Positions 1-8,670 of a stretch of 64,000 bases of DNA are shown here, one piece after another. Made by a program: the position numbers and the translations under genes. The number at the start of each line of letters is the position of its first letter. Within the stretch, counting starts at the first letter, position 1. The stretch lies in contig DAOLES010000002.1 in the NCBI GenBank assembly GCA_035326705.1, forward strand, positions 307,898 to 371,897, in the 5' to 3' direction. The stretch comes from Oligoflexia bacterium (GTDB lineage: Bacteria > Bdellovibrionota_G > JALEGL01). Below the pieces are notes generated by a model. The model made no database searches, had not been told where the DNA came from, and was given only the letters and a program-made list of their open reading frames with translations.

Positions 1-111
1 AATGCTCAAATTTTTTTAGACCGGATAGAAGCCTTGACAGAGGCTAAAATTAGCATGATATCTACAGGACCAGCTAGAAAAGAAAGAATCATTGAGGATT
101 CTATTTTCTAA
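1..111 (+). CDS. purA: Adenylosuccinate synthetase, C-terminal end (partial)
   Basis: The first 36 codons, open from base 1 to a TAA at 109-111, give a short tail containing RIEALTEAKISMISTGPARK. This matches the conserved C-terminal end of adenylosuccinate synthetase, which typically reads RIEEL...IISTGP.R. The enzyme makes adenylosuccinate from IMP, aspartate and GTP in the cytoplasm, the first committed step to AMP. The 5' part lies outside the window. Two tRNA genes follow on the same strand. The assignment rests on this short tail only, but the STGP motif in that setting is characteristic. Confidence 0.85.
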   Translation, partial: NAQIFLDRIEALTEAKISMISTGPARKERIIEDSIF

Positions 112-187
112 GTCAATAAAAGAGCTAAAAAATACAGCTTTCCCTTGCGCATTTGCCAGGTTCTATGTATAAGCAGAAATCTGTTTT

Positions 188-262
188 GGGCCCGTAGCTC
201 AGGGGTAGAGCAATTGCCTTTTAAGCAATGGGTCGTTGGTTCAAATCCAACCGGGCTCACCA
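188..262 (+). tRNA. tRNA-Lys (TTT)
   Basis: A full cloverleaf can be drawn. The 7-bp acceptor stem GGGCCCG pairs with CGGGCTC (one G-T). The anticodon stem ATTGC/GCAAT closes a CTTTTAA loop giving anticodon TTT. The T-arm is GTTGG-TTCAAAT-CCAAC, and the CCA end is encoded. Confidence 0.97.
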
Positions 263-279
263 AAAAACAGAATAAGGAT

Positions 280-298
280 AACAGCTTGATAAGCTGTT
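280..298 (+). other. Hairpin between the two tRNAs
   Basis: A perfect 8-bp inverted repeat (AACAGCTT-GAT-AAGCTGTT) sits in the 41-base spacer between tRNA-Lys and tRNA-Glu. It has no T-tract, so it is more likely a processing or spacer structure in a common precursor than a terminator. The role is inferred. Confidence 0.5.
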
Positions 299-303
299 TA
301 GGC

Positions 304-381
<78 letters not shown>

Positions 382-457
382 TCTTTTCTTTAGATTTCGG
401 TACGCACAAGTACTTTATTTTATAATTACAATGATTGCCAGGCTTAAGGGCTTTGAA

Positions 458-503
458 CCCCAAGGCTATACTTGCTGACGCAAGTATAGCCTTGGGGGTA
501 CCA
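458..503 (+). repeat. 18-bp perfect inverted repeat plus copy of the tRNA-Glu 3' end
   Basis: Bases 458-475 pair perfectly with 480-497 around a TGAC loop. The right arm runs into CCTTGGGGGTACCA (490-503), a 14-base direct copy of the tRNA-Glu 3' end at 368-381. A duplicated tRNA 3' end is the usual footprint of tRNA-targeting integrases (attL/attR). No integrase gene is visible nearby, so an old att scar is possible but unproven. Confidence 0.6.
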
Positions 504-573
504 CTTTCTTCCTTTAGAACAAGGTACATTTCAAGTTCATCTTCCATTCAAATAAAGTGCTATTTGGGGATTT

Positions 574-607
574 GAACTACGCGCCTTTGGCGCTAGTTCA
601 TTTTTTA
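574..607 (+). terminator. Rho-independent terminator candidate
   Basis: GAACTA, a bulged C, GCGCC, a TTT loop, GGCGC and TAGTTC form a strong hairpin (574-599) followed by ATTTTTTATTT. The GC-rich stem plus T-tract fits termination of the purA/tRNA transcript or of the small hairpin region before it. Confidence 0.6.
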
Positions 608-621
608 TTTGTGTTTACGTA

Positions 622-684
622 GCAAAGCCATTGTATATGGCTTTGCGCACGGGAGTGAACAAATTAAAACGCGGTTTTAATTTG
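622..684 (+). repeat. Two further perfect hairpins
   Basis: Bases 622-631 (GCAAAGCCAT) pair with 637-646, and 660-670 (CAAATTAAAAC) pair with 674-684 around a GCG loop. With 458-497 and 574-599 this makes four strong dyads within 230 bases. The rest of the gap up to 897 is AT-rich and shows no gene. Confidence 0.55.
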
Positions 685-897
685 TGAGAGGGGCATGAGC
701 TGATTTTAGAAAAAGAGCGAATAGCGGGAGGGGATTAGAGCTTCTGAATATTCGGTTTTAATTATCTAGATATGACTCCTAAGGGTAGTTTTCTTAAAAC
801 TTTAATTTTAAAAAATAAAAATATAAAATTAAAAACACATATTGATTGGGTAAAATTATAGTAATATTAAATGCTTACATTGAATAGTAAAAAAATA

Positions 898-934
898 TTG
901 TCGTATTTTTGCTTGAATAATTGTCGTATTTTTG
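898..934 (+). promoter_or_regulatory. Direct-repeat operator candidate upstream of abiE-type operon
   Basis: TTGTCGTATTTTTG occurs twice (898-911 and 921-934), 23 bases start to start (about two helical turns), just before the antitoxin start at 949. AbiEi-type antitoxins are known to repress their own operon by binding repeats in the promoter, so autoregulation is the natural reading. Binding here is inferred. Confidence 0.5.
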
Positions 935-948
935 TTACCCTATAGAAA

Positions 949-1347
949 ATGAGGAAAAGTTTAAAAAAAAGAATTTTCGAGAAAATAAAGCGTTCTAAAA
1001 AACGTGTTTTTTTGAGAAAAAATTTTGCTGCCTTAGGTGACTACGATCAAGTTGGACGTGCTTTGCGTGAGCTGATGGATGAGAAAAAACTCATCCGCTT
1101 GGGTTATGGCTTGTATGTTAAAACAAGAAAAAATATCTATACCGGACAGATAATGATAGACGGGGCTTTTGAGGAAATTGCTATCGAAGCGTTAGAACGA
1201 TTAAAGGTTGATTGGGAATATGGAAGTCTAATTCAGGATTATCAAAAAGGAAGCGAGCAAATCCCCGCTCGTTTGGATGTGATCATCAATGATCGATTTC
1301 AAAGAAAAATTGGAGTCGATCGATATCAACTCTATATTGAAAAGTAG
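949..1347 (+). CDS. AbiEi-like antitoxin / DUF6088-type protein
   Basis: 132 aa. The N-terminus is very basic (RKSLKKRIFEKIKRSKKRVF) and is followed by a winged-helix-like segment (residues ~20-60, with RALRELMDEKKLIRLGYGLY) typical of AbiEi and DUF6088 antitoxins. The rest is a short C-terminal domain. The stop is directly followed by the ATG of the AbiEii-type toxin, so the pair is one operon. Its likely roles are neutralising the nucleotidyltransferase toxin and repressing the operon through the direct repeats upstream. The family call comes from residue pattern and gene order, not from a profile search. Confidence 0.8.
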   Translation: MRKSLKKRIFEKIKRSKKRVFLRKNFAALGDYDQVGRALRELMDEKKLIRLGYGLYVKTRKNIYTGQIMIDGAFEEIAIEALERLKVDWEYGSLIQDYQKGSEQIPARLDVIINDRFQRKIGVDRYQLYIEK

Positions 1348-2307
1348 ATGAAGGCCTTCCCCTCATTTGTTGATATTGCTCAAGCTTTATCAAGCTATTA
1401 CAAAATATCTAATCCTATACCAACAGCTATTGTTGAAAAGGAATTCTTTACTATCGACATTTTGAGAAAATTAGAAAATCTAATGATCAGTGATGATTTT
1501 ATTCTCGTGTTCTCTGGAGGAACATGTTTGACGAAGGTTTACTTAAAAAACTCTAGTCGTATGTCAGAAGATATTGATTTAAAAATGATTCCAAACAAAG
1601 AGTATCTTGAAAAGTCAAAGTCCCAGCAAAAGAAACAGCGAAAAGAATTTGGAGAGCGGATTATCGATCATATTCTAAATGATCAAACTTATGATTTGGT
1701 GAGTCAAAAGAAAAGAAATGAATATAGATATCAAGAATTTCAAATTAGGTATCCAAGACAGGGAAATACTTTGCATTATCTTCGTCCAGAAATAAAAATT
1801 GAACTGACTCAATCTGTGCTTTATCAAGATGCGGTAAAAAAAAGTATTGAGTCCTATAGCGCAAAAATTATGAAAAGTGATTCAGAGGTAAAAAACTTTC
1901 CTTGTTCTGAATTAGAAAGCATTTTAGCAGAAAAATTACTTTCTCTGCTTAGAAGAACTGCAGGTGTAGCGAGGGGAATTAAGGAATGGGAAGATGAAAG
2001 ATTGATTAGACATGCCTACGACCTTTATGTCACTAAAGATTTAAATTACTCAAAAAAAGTTTTTCACGATATATTTTGGAAGGCAGCAAAATCTGACCAA
2101 GAACGATTTAGTCAAAAACATACCGAGTATAGGACAGATATAGAGAAAGAGCTTTCTTTTGGTCTAGAACAATTAAAGGCAACGCTTCACTTTGAAGAAA
2201 GATATGATCGTTTTGTAGGGCCATTGGTATTTGATTCGAAGCCACCAATTTGGGAAGAAGTGTTGGCTAATCTAGAAGTGCTCTTTGCATCAGTGCTGAA
2301 AAAGTAA
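1348..2307 (+). CDS. Nucleotidyl transferase AbiEii/AbiGii-family toxin
   Basis: 319 aa. The N-terminal half carries the nucleotidyltransferase signature: SGGT at residues 56-59 followed by SEDIDL at 73-78, the metal- and NTP-binding acidic pair of the AbiEii family (PF08843). Further conserved-looking blocks are RPEIKIELT (~148-156) and the helix ESILAEKLLSLLRR (~190-203). AbiEii-type toxins transfer nucleotides to RNA targets such as tRNA and block growth, serving as type IV toxin-antitoxin and phage-defence modules. The ATG follows the antitoxin stop with no gap. The operon sits beside a tRNA pair and an att-like scar, a common place for defence cargo. Confidence 0.9.
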   Translation: MKAFPSFVDIAQALSSYYKISNPIPTAIVEKEFFTIDILRKLENLMISDDFILVFSGGTCLTKVYLKNSSRMSEDIDLKMIPNKEYLEKSKSQQKKQRKEFGERIIDHILNDQTYDLVSQKKRNEYRYQEFQIRYPRQGNTLHYLRPEIKIELTQSVLYQDAVKKSIESYSAKIMKSDSEVKNFPCSELESILAEKLLSLLRRTAGVARGIKEWEDERLIRHAYDLYVTKDLNYSKKVFHDIFWKAAKSDQERFSQKHTEYRTDIEKELSFGLEQLKATLHFEERYDRFVGPLVFDSKPPIWEEVLANLEVLFASVLKK

Positions 2308-2378
2308 ATTTGAAGAGTTTTAAGTTTATTATATTAGACTTTTCTTACCTCCACTAACATGAGCGCCAAGCTAGAAAG

Positions 2379-3272
2379 TTAGAATACATATTGAGCATTG
2401 ATTAAGAACTGACTAAGAGCAGGATTTTGAATTTTTCTTTTGATGGTAATTGCATAAATAGATTCTTTTACAGCGGTAGTTTTACCAATGACTTTAGTAT
2501 TATAGTTTTTTACAACATCTTGCTCTATGCTGCTAGGGATTGCAAAGATGCCATGACCTTCTTGCCCCAGCATTTTCATTAATGCGCTATCCTGAATTTC
2601 TGCTACAAAATTAGGGTGTATATTGTTTTTTTCAAACCATAACAAAAGAGATTGTCTAAGAGATGTATCTTTGGTGGGTAAAATAAAAGGAAATTGGTCT
2701 AAACAATGTGGGAAAGGACCGTTTAGTTTTTCTACCATAGCTTGTGCAACACAAAAACTAATTGGACTTTCTCCTAAAAAATGATTGTAAGCTTTGATAT
2801 TGAGTAATGGCGGAACAGGCGCATCAGATAAGACAACATCCACTTCATGCAATGTTAGACGCTCCAGTAAGCTGCTTAAATTGTCTTCAAAACAGTGAGG
2901 AACAATTTTTTTGTTTGAGTTAAATAACTTGTTAATCAGTTTATAAGATAAAAGTTTAGGAATCATCATAGTTATCCCAATGTTAAGATCATGTGTGCCT
3001 TGATGGTTAAGATTTTTTAGGGTGTTTTTTAAATCGTGACCAATGCTAAATATATCTTGTGCATAAGCATAAACAATACGTCCCATTTCAGATAATTTTA
3101 AAGCTCTTCCATCTTTAATAAAAAGTTTGTGACCTAGGTTGTTTTCCAGTTGTTTTAATTGGGCACTAATGGTGGGTTGTGCCAGTCTTAGCTCTTCTGT
3201 AGCTTTTGAAATGCTTCCACATTTAGCAACTTGCCAAAAATAATAAAGATGATGATAGTTGAGCCAATCCAT
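2379..3272 (-). CDS. LysR-family transcriptional regulator (NhaR-like)
   Basis: 297 aa, full length for the family. The N-terminal winged HTH (residues ~5-63) reads NYHHLYYFWQVAKCGSISKA and then a recognition helix around QPTISAQLKQLE. The start is close to that of NhaR, the Na+/H+ antiporter regulator. A periplasmic-binding-protein-like effector domain follows (~90-295). It is transcribed divergently from the SulP-carbonic anhydrase operon, which is the usual arrangement for a LysR protein and its target. The effector could be bicarbonate, sodium or pH, but nothing in the sequence decides this. Confidence 0.88.
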   Translation of the reverse strand: MDWLNYHHLYYFWQVAKCGSISKATEELRLAQPTISAQLKQLENNLGHKLFIKDGRALKLSEMGRIVYAYAQDIFSIGHDLKNTLKNLNHQGTHDLNIGITMMIPKLLSYKLINKLFNSNKKIVPHCFEDNLSSLLERLTLHEVDVVLSDAPVPPLLNIKAYNHFLGESPISFCVAQAMVEKLNGPFPHCLDQFPFILPTKDTSLRQSLLLWFEKNNIHPNFVAEIQDSALMKMLGQEGHGIFAIPSSIEQDVVKNYNTKVIGKTTAVKESIYAITIKRKIQNPALSQFLINAQYVF

Positions 3273-3323
3273 AAGTCTTAGTTTAGCAAAAACATAGAAA
3301 AAATAAATGTATTAATGTTAAAC

Positions 3324-3336
3324 TATCTATTTGATA
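3324..3336. promoter_or_regulatory. LysR-type T-N11-A box candidate
   Basis: TATC-TATTT-GATA is a dyad that fits the LysR T-N11-A rule. It lies in the 177-base divergent intergenic region between the lysR-type gene and the SulP gene. The match is short and the surroundings are AT-rich, so it is only a candidate operator. Confidence 0.35.
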
Positions 3337-3449
3337 AAATTATTTTGTGCATTACAATAAAAAATGTTCTAGTGCCTTTGTGTATTACTCAGATCTCTAG
3401 TTCTAGTTATGAGGTCTAAAATTCAGAAAATTATTAATGAGAGGGAATC

Positions 3450-5027
3450 ATGTTGGATGTTTTAAAACAGTATCGCTCAGAAGATTTTAAACAAGATTTT
3501 TCTGCCAGTGTTGTGGTCTTTTTGGTTGCTACGCCTTTATGTTTAGGAATTGCTTTAGCTTCGGGAGCACCTTTATTTTCTGGCATTGTTGCAGGTATTG
3601 TTGGTGGAATTATTGTGGGTAGTTTAAGTGGCTCACAGCTTGGGGTGAGTGGGCCAGCAGCGGGACTGGCTGTTATTGTGCTCAATGCAATAGGAGCCCT
3701 AGGTTGGGAAACCTTCTTATTGTCAGTGGTGATTGCAGGTTTTATGCAGATTGGATTGGGTTACCTTCAGGCAGGTGTTATTGGCTATTATTTTCCTTCC
3801 GCAGTTATCAAAGGCATGTTGGCAGGGATTGGTTTAATTATCATTTTAAAACAGATTCCACATGCTGTAGGCTATGATGCCGTACCTGAAGGACTTTTAG
3901 AGTTTAAACAAGCAGATTCATTCAATACGTTTTCTGAGTTGGGTAACATGTTTTCTTATGTCCAGCCAGCGGCCATTTTAATTACACTTATTTCTCTTGC
4001 AATTTTAATTGCGTGGGAACAGCCAAGAGTTAAAAAAATGTCTTTGAGTAAATGGGTTCAAGGTCCTTTGTTGGTGGTCATTTTTGGGATTATTGCAAAT
4101 CAAGTTTTATTGGCTTTGGGGTCAAGTTGGGCTCTGGATCAAAAGCATGTGGTACAAATACCCGTAAGTTCAGGATTTTCAGAATTTATGCAACTGTTTA
4201 CCTTGCCTGATTTTTCTAAAATCAGTCAACTTTCAGTTTATACAACAGCATTGACCTTAGCCGTAGTAGCAAGCTTAGAAACTTTATTATGTGTGGAAGC
4301 AACCGATAAACTGGACCCATATAAAAGAGTAACGCCAACCAATCGTGAGTTAAAAGCACAGGGTGTAGGAAATGTTGTTTCTGGACTTATTGGCGGCTTA
4401 CCTATTACGCAAGTGATTGTAAGAAGTTCCGCCAACATTCAATCTGGGGGAAAAACTCAGATGTCAGCCATATTTCATGGGTTTTTATTGTTATTGATTT
4501 CATTTTTGCTCCCTAACATATTAAACATGATTCCGTTGGCCTCTTTAGCGGCTATTTTATTACTTGTTGGGTATAAATTAGCGCATCCAAAAACCTTTAA
4601 AGCTATATTTAAACTTGGTCGGTATCAGTTTTTACCTTTTATTGTAACCGTAGTTGCAATACTCTTAACTGATCTGCTCACGGGTATTGGTCTAGGTTTG
4701 GTTGTTGCAGTCTTTTTTATTCTTTTGAATAATTTTCGCCATTCTTATGCTTGTAAAACTGTGGTTGAAAACGGTCAACAAGAACATATGAAGCTATATC
4801 TTTCAGAGAATGTTAGTTTTTGGAACCGAGCCAGTATCATTAAAATTTTACAAGATGTGAAGCCAAACTCAAAACTAACCATTGATGCAAAATACTCTAT
4901 TAATATTGATCATGATATTTATGAAATTATTGATGATTTTAAGAAAAATGCCCAACTAAAAAATGTCGAAATATCGTTTAAAGGAGAGTTATTTAATAAA
5001 TTACATAACAAGGAGGTTACACCATGA
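3450..5027 (+). CDS. SulP-family inorganic anion (bicarbonate/sulfate) transporter
   Basis: 525 aa inner-membrane protein. The N-terminus is typical of SulP (DFSASVVVFLVATPLCLGIA), followed by GSQLGVSGPAAGLA and about 10-12 hydrophobic segments up to residue ~430. A short, degenerate STAS-like tail follows (~445-520). A good Shine-Dalgarno sequence (GAGGGA) precedes the ATG. The stop overlaps the carbonic anhydrase start (ATGA), so translation is probably coupled. SulP plus carbonic anhydrase is a recurring pairing taken to mean bicarbonate uptake (BicA-like) with interconversion to CO2. Sulfate transport cannot be excluded from sequence alone. Confidence 0.9.
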   Translation: MLDVLKQYRSEDFKQDFSASVVVFLVATPLCLGIALASGAPLFSGIVAGIVGGIIVGSLSGSQLGVSGPAAGLAVIVLNAIGALGWETFLLSVVIAGFMQIGLGYLQAGVIGYYFPSAVIKGMLAGIGLIIILKQIPHAVGYDAVPEGLLEFKQADSFNTFSELGNMFSYVQPAAILITLISLAILIAWEQPRVKKMSLSKWVQGPLLVVIFGIIANQVLLALGSSWALDQKHVVQIPVSSGFSEFMQLFTLPDFSKISQLSVYTTALTLAVVASLETLLCVEATDKLDPYKRVTPTNRELKAQGVGNVVSGLIGGLPITQVIVRSSANIQSGGKTQMSAIFHGFLLLLISFLLPNILNMIPLASLAAILLLVGYKLAHPKTFKAIFKLGRYQFLPFIVTVVAILLTDLLTGIGLGLVVAVFFILLNNFRHSYACKTVVENGQQEHMKLYLSENVSFWNRASIIKILQDVKPNSKLTIDAKYSINIDHDIYEIIDDFKKNAQLKNVEISFKGELFNKLHNKEVTP

Positions 5028-5647
5028 ATAGCAAAAGTAAAAAAGATCTAGAAGCAATTACCCCTAAAAAAGCTTTGGATATTTTATTGGAAGGTAATAA
5101 AAGATTTAGCAGAGAGGTTGGTTTTGATTATGCTGTTAAGGATAGAATCAATGCTACTCAAAACGCACAATATCCTTTTGCTGTTATTCTCACATGCATG
5201 GATTCACGCGTCTCAACTGAAATTGTATTTGATCAAAACATTGGGGATATTTTTGTTATTCGTGTTGCCGGATGTGTGATCAACGAAGATATTTTAGGTA
5301 GCATTGAATACGCGTGCGGTGTTGTTGGATCTAAACTTGTTTTAGTTTTAGGGCATACAAAGTGTGGAGCAGTGACTGGAGCTTGCCAAGATATAGATTT
5401 GGGTCATTTGACGGGGTTGCTGAGTAAAATAAAACCAGCTGTTAATACCGTTAAAAATCAAGGCATTACCCAAGAAGATGAAATAGTTGAAGCAGTGAAT
5501 GTTGAAAATGTCAAAAACAGTATAATAGATATAGAAACAAGAAGTTCAATTCTAAAAGGCTTGATTAATAAAGATGAGTTGAAAATTCAGGGTGCCGTTT
5601 ATGATGTAAGTACAGGAAAGGTGCATTTGCTTCACAAGAACGAGTAA
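5024..5647 (+). CDS. Beta-class carbonic anhydrase
   Basis: 207 aa, standard size. The zinc ligands are visible: Cys58 and Asp60 in CMDSR, then His111 and Cys114 in GHTKCGAV. Arg62 completes the Asp-Arg dyad. The enzyme interconverts CO2 and bicarbonate. The start is preceded by a strong ribosome site (AAGGAGG) inside the end of the SulP gene, and the 4-base overlap ties the two products together. The cytoplasmic enzyme would use or supply the bicarbonate moved by SulP. Confidence 0.96.
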   Translation: MNSKSKKDLEAITPKKALDILLEGNKRFSREVGFDYAVKDRINATQNAQYPFAVILTCMDSRVSTEIVFDQNIGDIFVIRVAGCVINEDILGSIEYACGVVGSKLVLVLGHTKCGAVTGACQDIDLGHLTGLLSKIKPAVNTVKNQGITQEDEIVEAVNVENVKNSIIDIETRSSILKGLINKDELKIQGAVYDVSTGKVHLLHKNE

Positions 5648-5720
5648 AATAGGGTATAAACAATAATATTATTGGCTATGGTGGCTCAATTTTGTGCTTA
5701 TTATTTAAAGCGAGGTAATC

Positions 5721-6614
5721 GTGTCAGAAAAAAATACAAACTACAGAGTCGAAAAAGGTGTTATTTATGAGGAAGCCTCAACAGAACGCACAATTGCCAG
5801 AATGAATGAAGAAAAACAATATGTCTCAGTCATCATTAAAAGAAATGATGAAGTTGCCAGACATCCAGATGATATTTTAGAAAAAGCTATTGTAGAAGGC
5901 AAAGAGCAAATGAATCGCAGCTTCTTTTCATTATTGCTATCAGCCATATCAGCAGGATTAATTTTAGGGTTTGCCGCTATGGCAGTTGCATTTGCTTATA
6001 CGGCAACAGTGGATATGGGGTTTATCTACAGACGTCTGGCCATGGCTTTAGTATATCCCTTAGGTTTTATTATTTGTATTTTTAGTGCTTCACAATTGTT
6101 TACTGAACATACGGCATTGGCTGTTTATCCCTACCTTGATAATAAGTGTAGTTTTAAACAATTGCTTCGTTTGTGGTCAATCATACTTTTAGGTAATCTA
6201 ATTGGTACCGCCGTTAGTGCAGGGTTAATATCCTTAGCAGACCCTGTGATTCAAAATGAAAGCGGTTACATTGCCGTTGCGCAACATTTAGTGCAATACC
6301 CTTGGTTACAGATTTTTATCAGTGCAGTTTTAGCAGGATGGTTGATGGCTTTAGGCGGGTGGCTGTTGTATGCTAGCTCATCATCAACCGCACAGATGCT
6401 TTGTATTTACATTGTTACATTTTTAATTGGTATTGGTGGATTGCATCACTGTGTGGCAGGTTCAGCAGAAATGTTTGTTGCCTTATTTATTGATGCCAGC
6501 ATAGGCTTATCAGAAATGGGATATTTTTTAAGTGCGGCCATTTTGGGTAACCTTATGGGAGGTAGCTTTATGGTGGCCAGCTTAAATTATAGTCATATTA
6601 GGACTGCGCAATAA
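5721..6614 (+). CDS. Formate/nitrite transporter (FNT) family channel, YfdC-like
   Basis: 297 aa from a GTG start with an upstream GCGAGG site. An N-terminal hydrophilic extension of ~70 residues is followed by six hydrophobic segments. FNT features include FIICIFSASQLFTEHTAL, the GNLIGT half-helix, GIGGLHHCVAGSAEMF (His-rich pore region) and a late GNLMGGSF repeat. FNT proteins are pentameric channels for formate, nitrite or other small monovalent anions. The long N-terminus and length recall E. coli YfdC. It is 73 bases behind the carbonic anhydrase on the same strand, so it may belong to the same anion/CO2 unit. Confidence 0.85.
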   Translation: MSEKNTNYRVEKGVIYEEASTERTIARMNEEKQYVSVIIKRNDEVARHPDDILEKAIVEGKEQMNRSFFSLLLSAISAGLILGFAAMAVAFAYTATVDMGFIYRRLAMALVYPLGFIICIFSASQLFTEHTALAVYPYLDNKCSFKQLLRLWSIILLGNLIGTAVSAGLISLADPVIQNESGYIAVAQHLVQYPWLQIFISAVLAGWLMALGGWLLYASSSSTAQMLCIYIVTFLIGIGGLHHCVAGSAEMFVALFIDASIGLSEMGYFLSAAILGNLMGGSFMVASLNYSHIRTAQ

Positions 6615-6683
6615 ATTTAGTTACTTAGAAATTTGATATTTTTAAGTACTTAATCAGCATTTTTTAAGTATAATGTAAAGAGT

Positions 6684-7100
6684 ATGAGAAGAATTTTAGA
6701 TAAGTTAGCTTTTGTCATTTTGATAGGTTTATTGAGCGCATGTGTTTCAAAACCGGTTAATTTAAGTGAACAAGATATTGCGCAAGCAGCACAACTATTT
6801 TATAAAGTTTTGGATAAAAAAATTGCAGATGTTCAGGGTCAAGATGCACAGATAGAGATTATAGAAGCTAAAAAAGATAATGAAAGAACGGATACCATGC
6901 ATATTGACTATGCCTTGGATTATGTTTTACCTGAGAAGAAAGATGAGCCAGAAGCCAAGATTCAATATGCAGCAGTGGCAACATTAAAAGCGTTTTATAA
7001 AAAGCATAAATTACATTTTCAGGTTTTAAAGTCAGAGCAAAAAGAATATCAAATGGATTTTATCAATGGCATTATTATTGATGCCAATCAAGAACCATAA
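6684..7100 (+). CDS. Predicted lipoprotein, unknown function
   Basis: 138 aa. A type II signal peptide is clear: basic start (MRRILDK), hydrophobic core and lipobox LLSAC with Cys20 as the lipidation site. The mature part is hydrophilic and charged, rich in Lys, Glu and Asp, with no motif I recognise. It follows the FNT gene by 69 bases in the same direction and may be read with it. It ends 8 bases before the convergent flavoprotein gene. Confidence 0.75.
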   Translation: MRRILDKLAFVILIGLLSACVSKPVNLSEQDIAQAAQLFYKVLDKKIADVQGQDAQIEIIEAKKDNERTDTMHIDYALDYVLPEKKDEPEAKIQYAAVATLKAFYKKHKLHFQVLKSEQKEYQMDFINGIIIDANQEP

Positions 7101-7108
7101 TTTATTGC

Positions 7109-8350
7109 TTAAGAAATGTGGTTTGCACAAGCATAAGCTGAAGACCATGCCCACTGAAAATTAAAACCTCCCAATTGCCCGGTTACATCAACGACTTCAC
7201 CAATAAAATATAAACCCTGACAAAGTTTAGATTCCATGGTTTTTGAAGAAATGTTTTTTGTGCATACGCCGCCACGGGTGACTTCAGCTTTATGGTAGCC
7301 AATTGTTTTTTTAGGAATGAGTGTATATTGAGTGATTAAAGTAGCCACAGCATGAAGTTGCGGGTTGCTTAACTCTGCCATTTTTTTATTGAGCAAAGCT
7401 TGTTCAATAAAATTTTCAATAAAACGTTGAGGTAAAAGAGGTTTTAAAAAAGATTTAAGCAGTTTATGGCCGTAAGTATGTTTTTGTTGTTGTAGCTCTT
7501 TTTCTAAATCAACTGAACTTGAAAACTGTGGTAAGAAGTTAATATTCACAGAACTTTTATCATACCAATACAAACTGGCTTTTAAGGCGGCTGGGCCACT
7601 TAAACCTTGATGGGTAAACAAAAGATCATCTTTAATAGAATATTGATTAATTTCAATAGCAACAGGTAGTGATACCCCTGCCAATAATGAGAATTTTTTT
7701 AAATCAGACTCTTTAACCTTAAAACCATCTAAAGCAGGCTCAGGTTTGATGATTGAATGACCAAATTGTTTTGCAATGGTATAGCCAAAATCACTTGCTC
7801 CCAATTTGCTAAAGGATAGGCCACCTGTTGCAATAATAAGCTGTTTACATTTGTATGTTTTACTGGTTGATAAAGTTAAAATAAAATTATCTTCTGGTTT
7901 AGTGATGGATGAAACAGTTTGGTTCATGCCTATAGAGACATAAGTTTGATCAATTTTATTAATCAACAAATTAAGAATATCTTGCGCAGATCTTTTACAA
8001 AACAATTGTCCGAGCTTTTTTTCATAAAACGGAATATTGGCCTGTGTTACTTCATCAATGAAGTTTTGAGCAGTATATTGACTTAAAGCTGATTTTACAA
8101 AGTGAGGATTTTGACTGATATAATCATTGGCGCAAGCATGCATATTGGTAAAGTTACATCTTCCTCCACCTGAGATAAGAATTTTTCTACCTAGACTTGA
8201 GTTGTGTTCCAAAAGCAGTGTTTTAACTTTTTTTTGGCCAAGAAGGCCTGCTACCTTTAATCCAGCAGCGCCTCCCCCAATGATGATGCATTGATATGTG
8301 TTAGAGTTATTCACTTTTGCCTTCTTAACAAGCTTAATGTGAATAAACAA
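7109..8350 (-). CDS. HI0933/BaiN-family NAD(P)/FAD-dependent oxidoreductase
   Basis: Up to 413 aa. The dinucleotide-binding site CIIIGGGAAGLKVAG (GxGxxG) lies near the N-terminus, followed by GRKILISGGGRCNFTN, the family hallmark. LIIATGGLSFSKLGASDFGY (mid-protein) and the C-terminal GEVVDVTGQLGGFNFQWAWS are also characteristic. These flavoproteins are widespread but few have a proven substrate; relatives include YhiN and BaiN. The ATG gives a short N-terminal extension before the Rossmann strand, so the true start may be an internal GTG about 11 codons later. Confidence 0.9.
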   Translation of the reverse strand: MFIHIKLVKKAKVNNSNTYQCIIIGGGAAGLKVAGLLGQKKVKTLLLEHNSSLGRKILISGGGRCNFTNMHACANDYISQNPHFVKSALSQYTAQNFIDEVTQANIPFYEKKLGQLFCKRSAQDILNLLINKIDQTYVSIGMNQTVSSITKPEDNFILTLSTSKTYKCKQLIIATGGLSFSKLGASDFGYTIAKQFGHSIIKPEPALDGFKVKESDLKKFSLLAGVSLPVAIEINQYSIKDDLLFTHQGLSGPAALKASLYWYDKSSVNINFLPQFSSSVDLEKELQQQKHTYGHKLLKSFLKPLLPQRFIENFIEQALLNKKMAELSNPQLHAVATLITQYTLIPKKTIGYHKAEVTRGGVCTKNISSKTMESKLCQGLYFIGEVVDVTGQLGGFNFQWAWSSAYACANHIS

Positions 8351-8394
8351 TTTTAATGTTTTGTTAGAAAGAGCTTTTTGTTAAGCTAGCATAA

Positions 8395-8670
8395 ATGGTT
8401 AAAAACACAGAAAAATGGTTTGTTTATATTATTCTGTGTTCAGATCAATCTTTGTATACTGGAATAAGCAAAGACGTTAATAAACGTTTTGAGCAGCATT
8501 TGAATAAAAAAGGGGCTAAGTATTTTTATGCAAGAGCCCCTGTAAAAGTGGTTTACAAAGAAAGCTTTAAAAATCATGGTGAAGCATTATCCAGAGAGTA
8601 TGCAATTAAAAAATTAAGTTCTAAACAAAAAAAATTGATGATTAAAGGTAATGTCAGCTTAACCAATTGA
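8395..8670 (+). CDS. GIY-YIG nuclease-domain protein (UPF0213-like)
   Basis: 91 aa, one compact GIY-YIG domain. WFVYIILCSDQSLYTGISKD gives the VYI...YTG pair, followed by the conserved Arg in NKRFEQH and the catalytic Glu region EALSREYAIKKLS. Such stand-alone domains are structure-selective nucleases of poorly known role. The 3' end overlaps the convergent NqrB-like gene by 17 bases. Confidence 0.92.
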   Translation: MVKNTEKWFVYIILCSDQSLYTGISKDVNKRFEQHLNKKGAKYFYARAPVKVVYKESFKNHGEALSREYAIKKLSSKQKKLMIKGNVSLTN

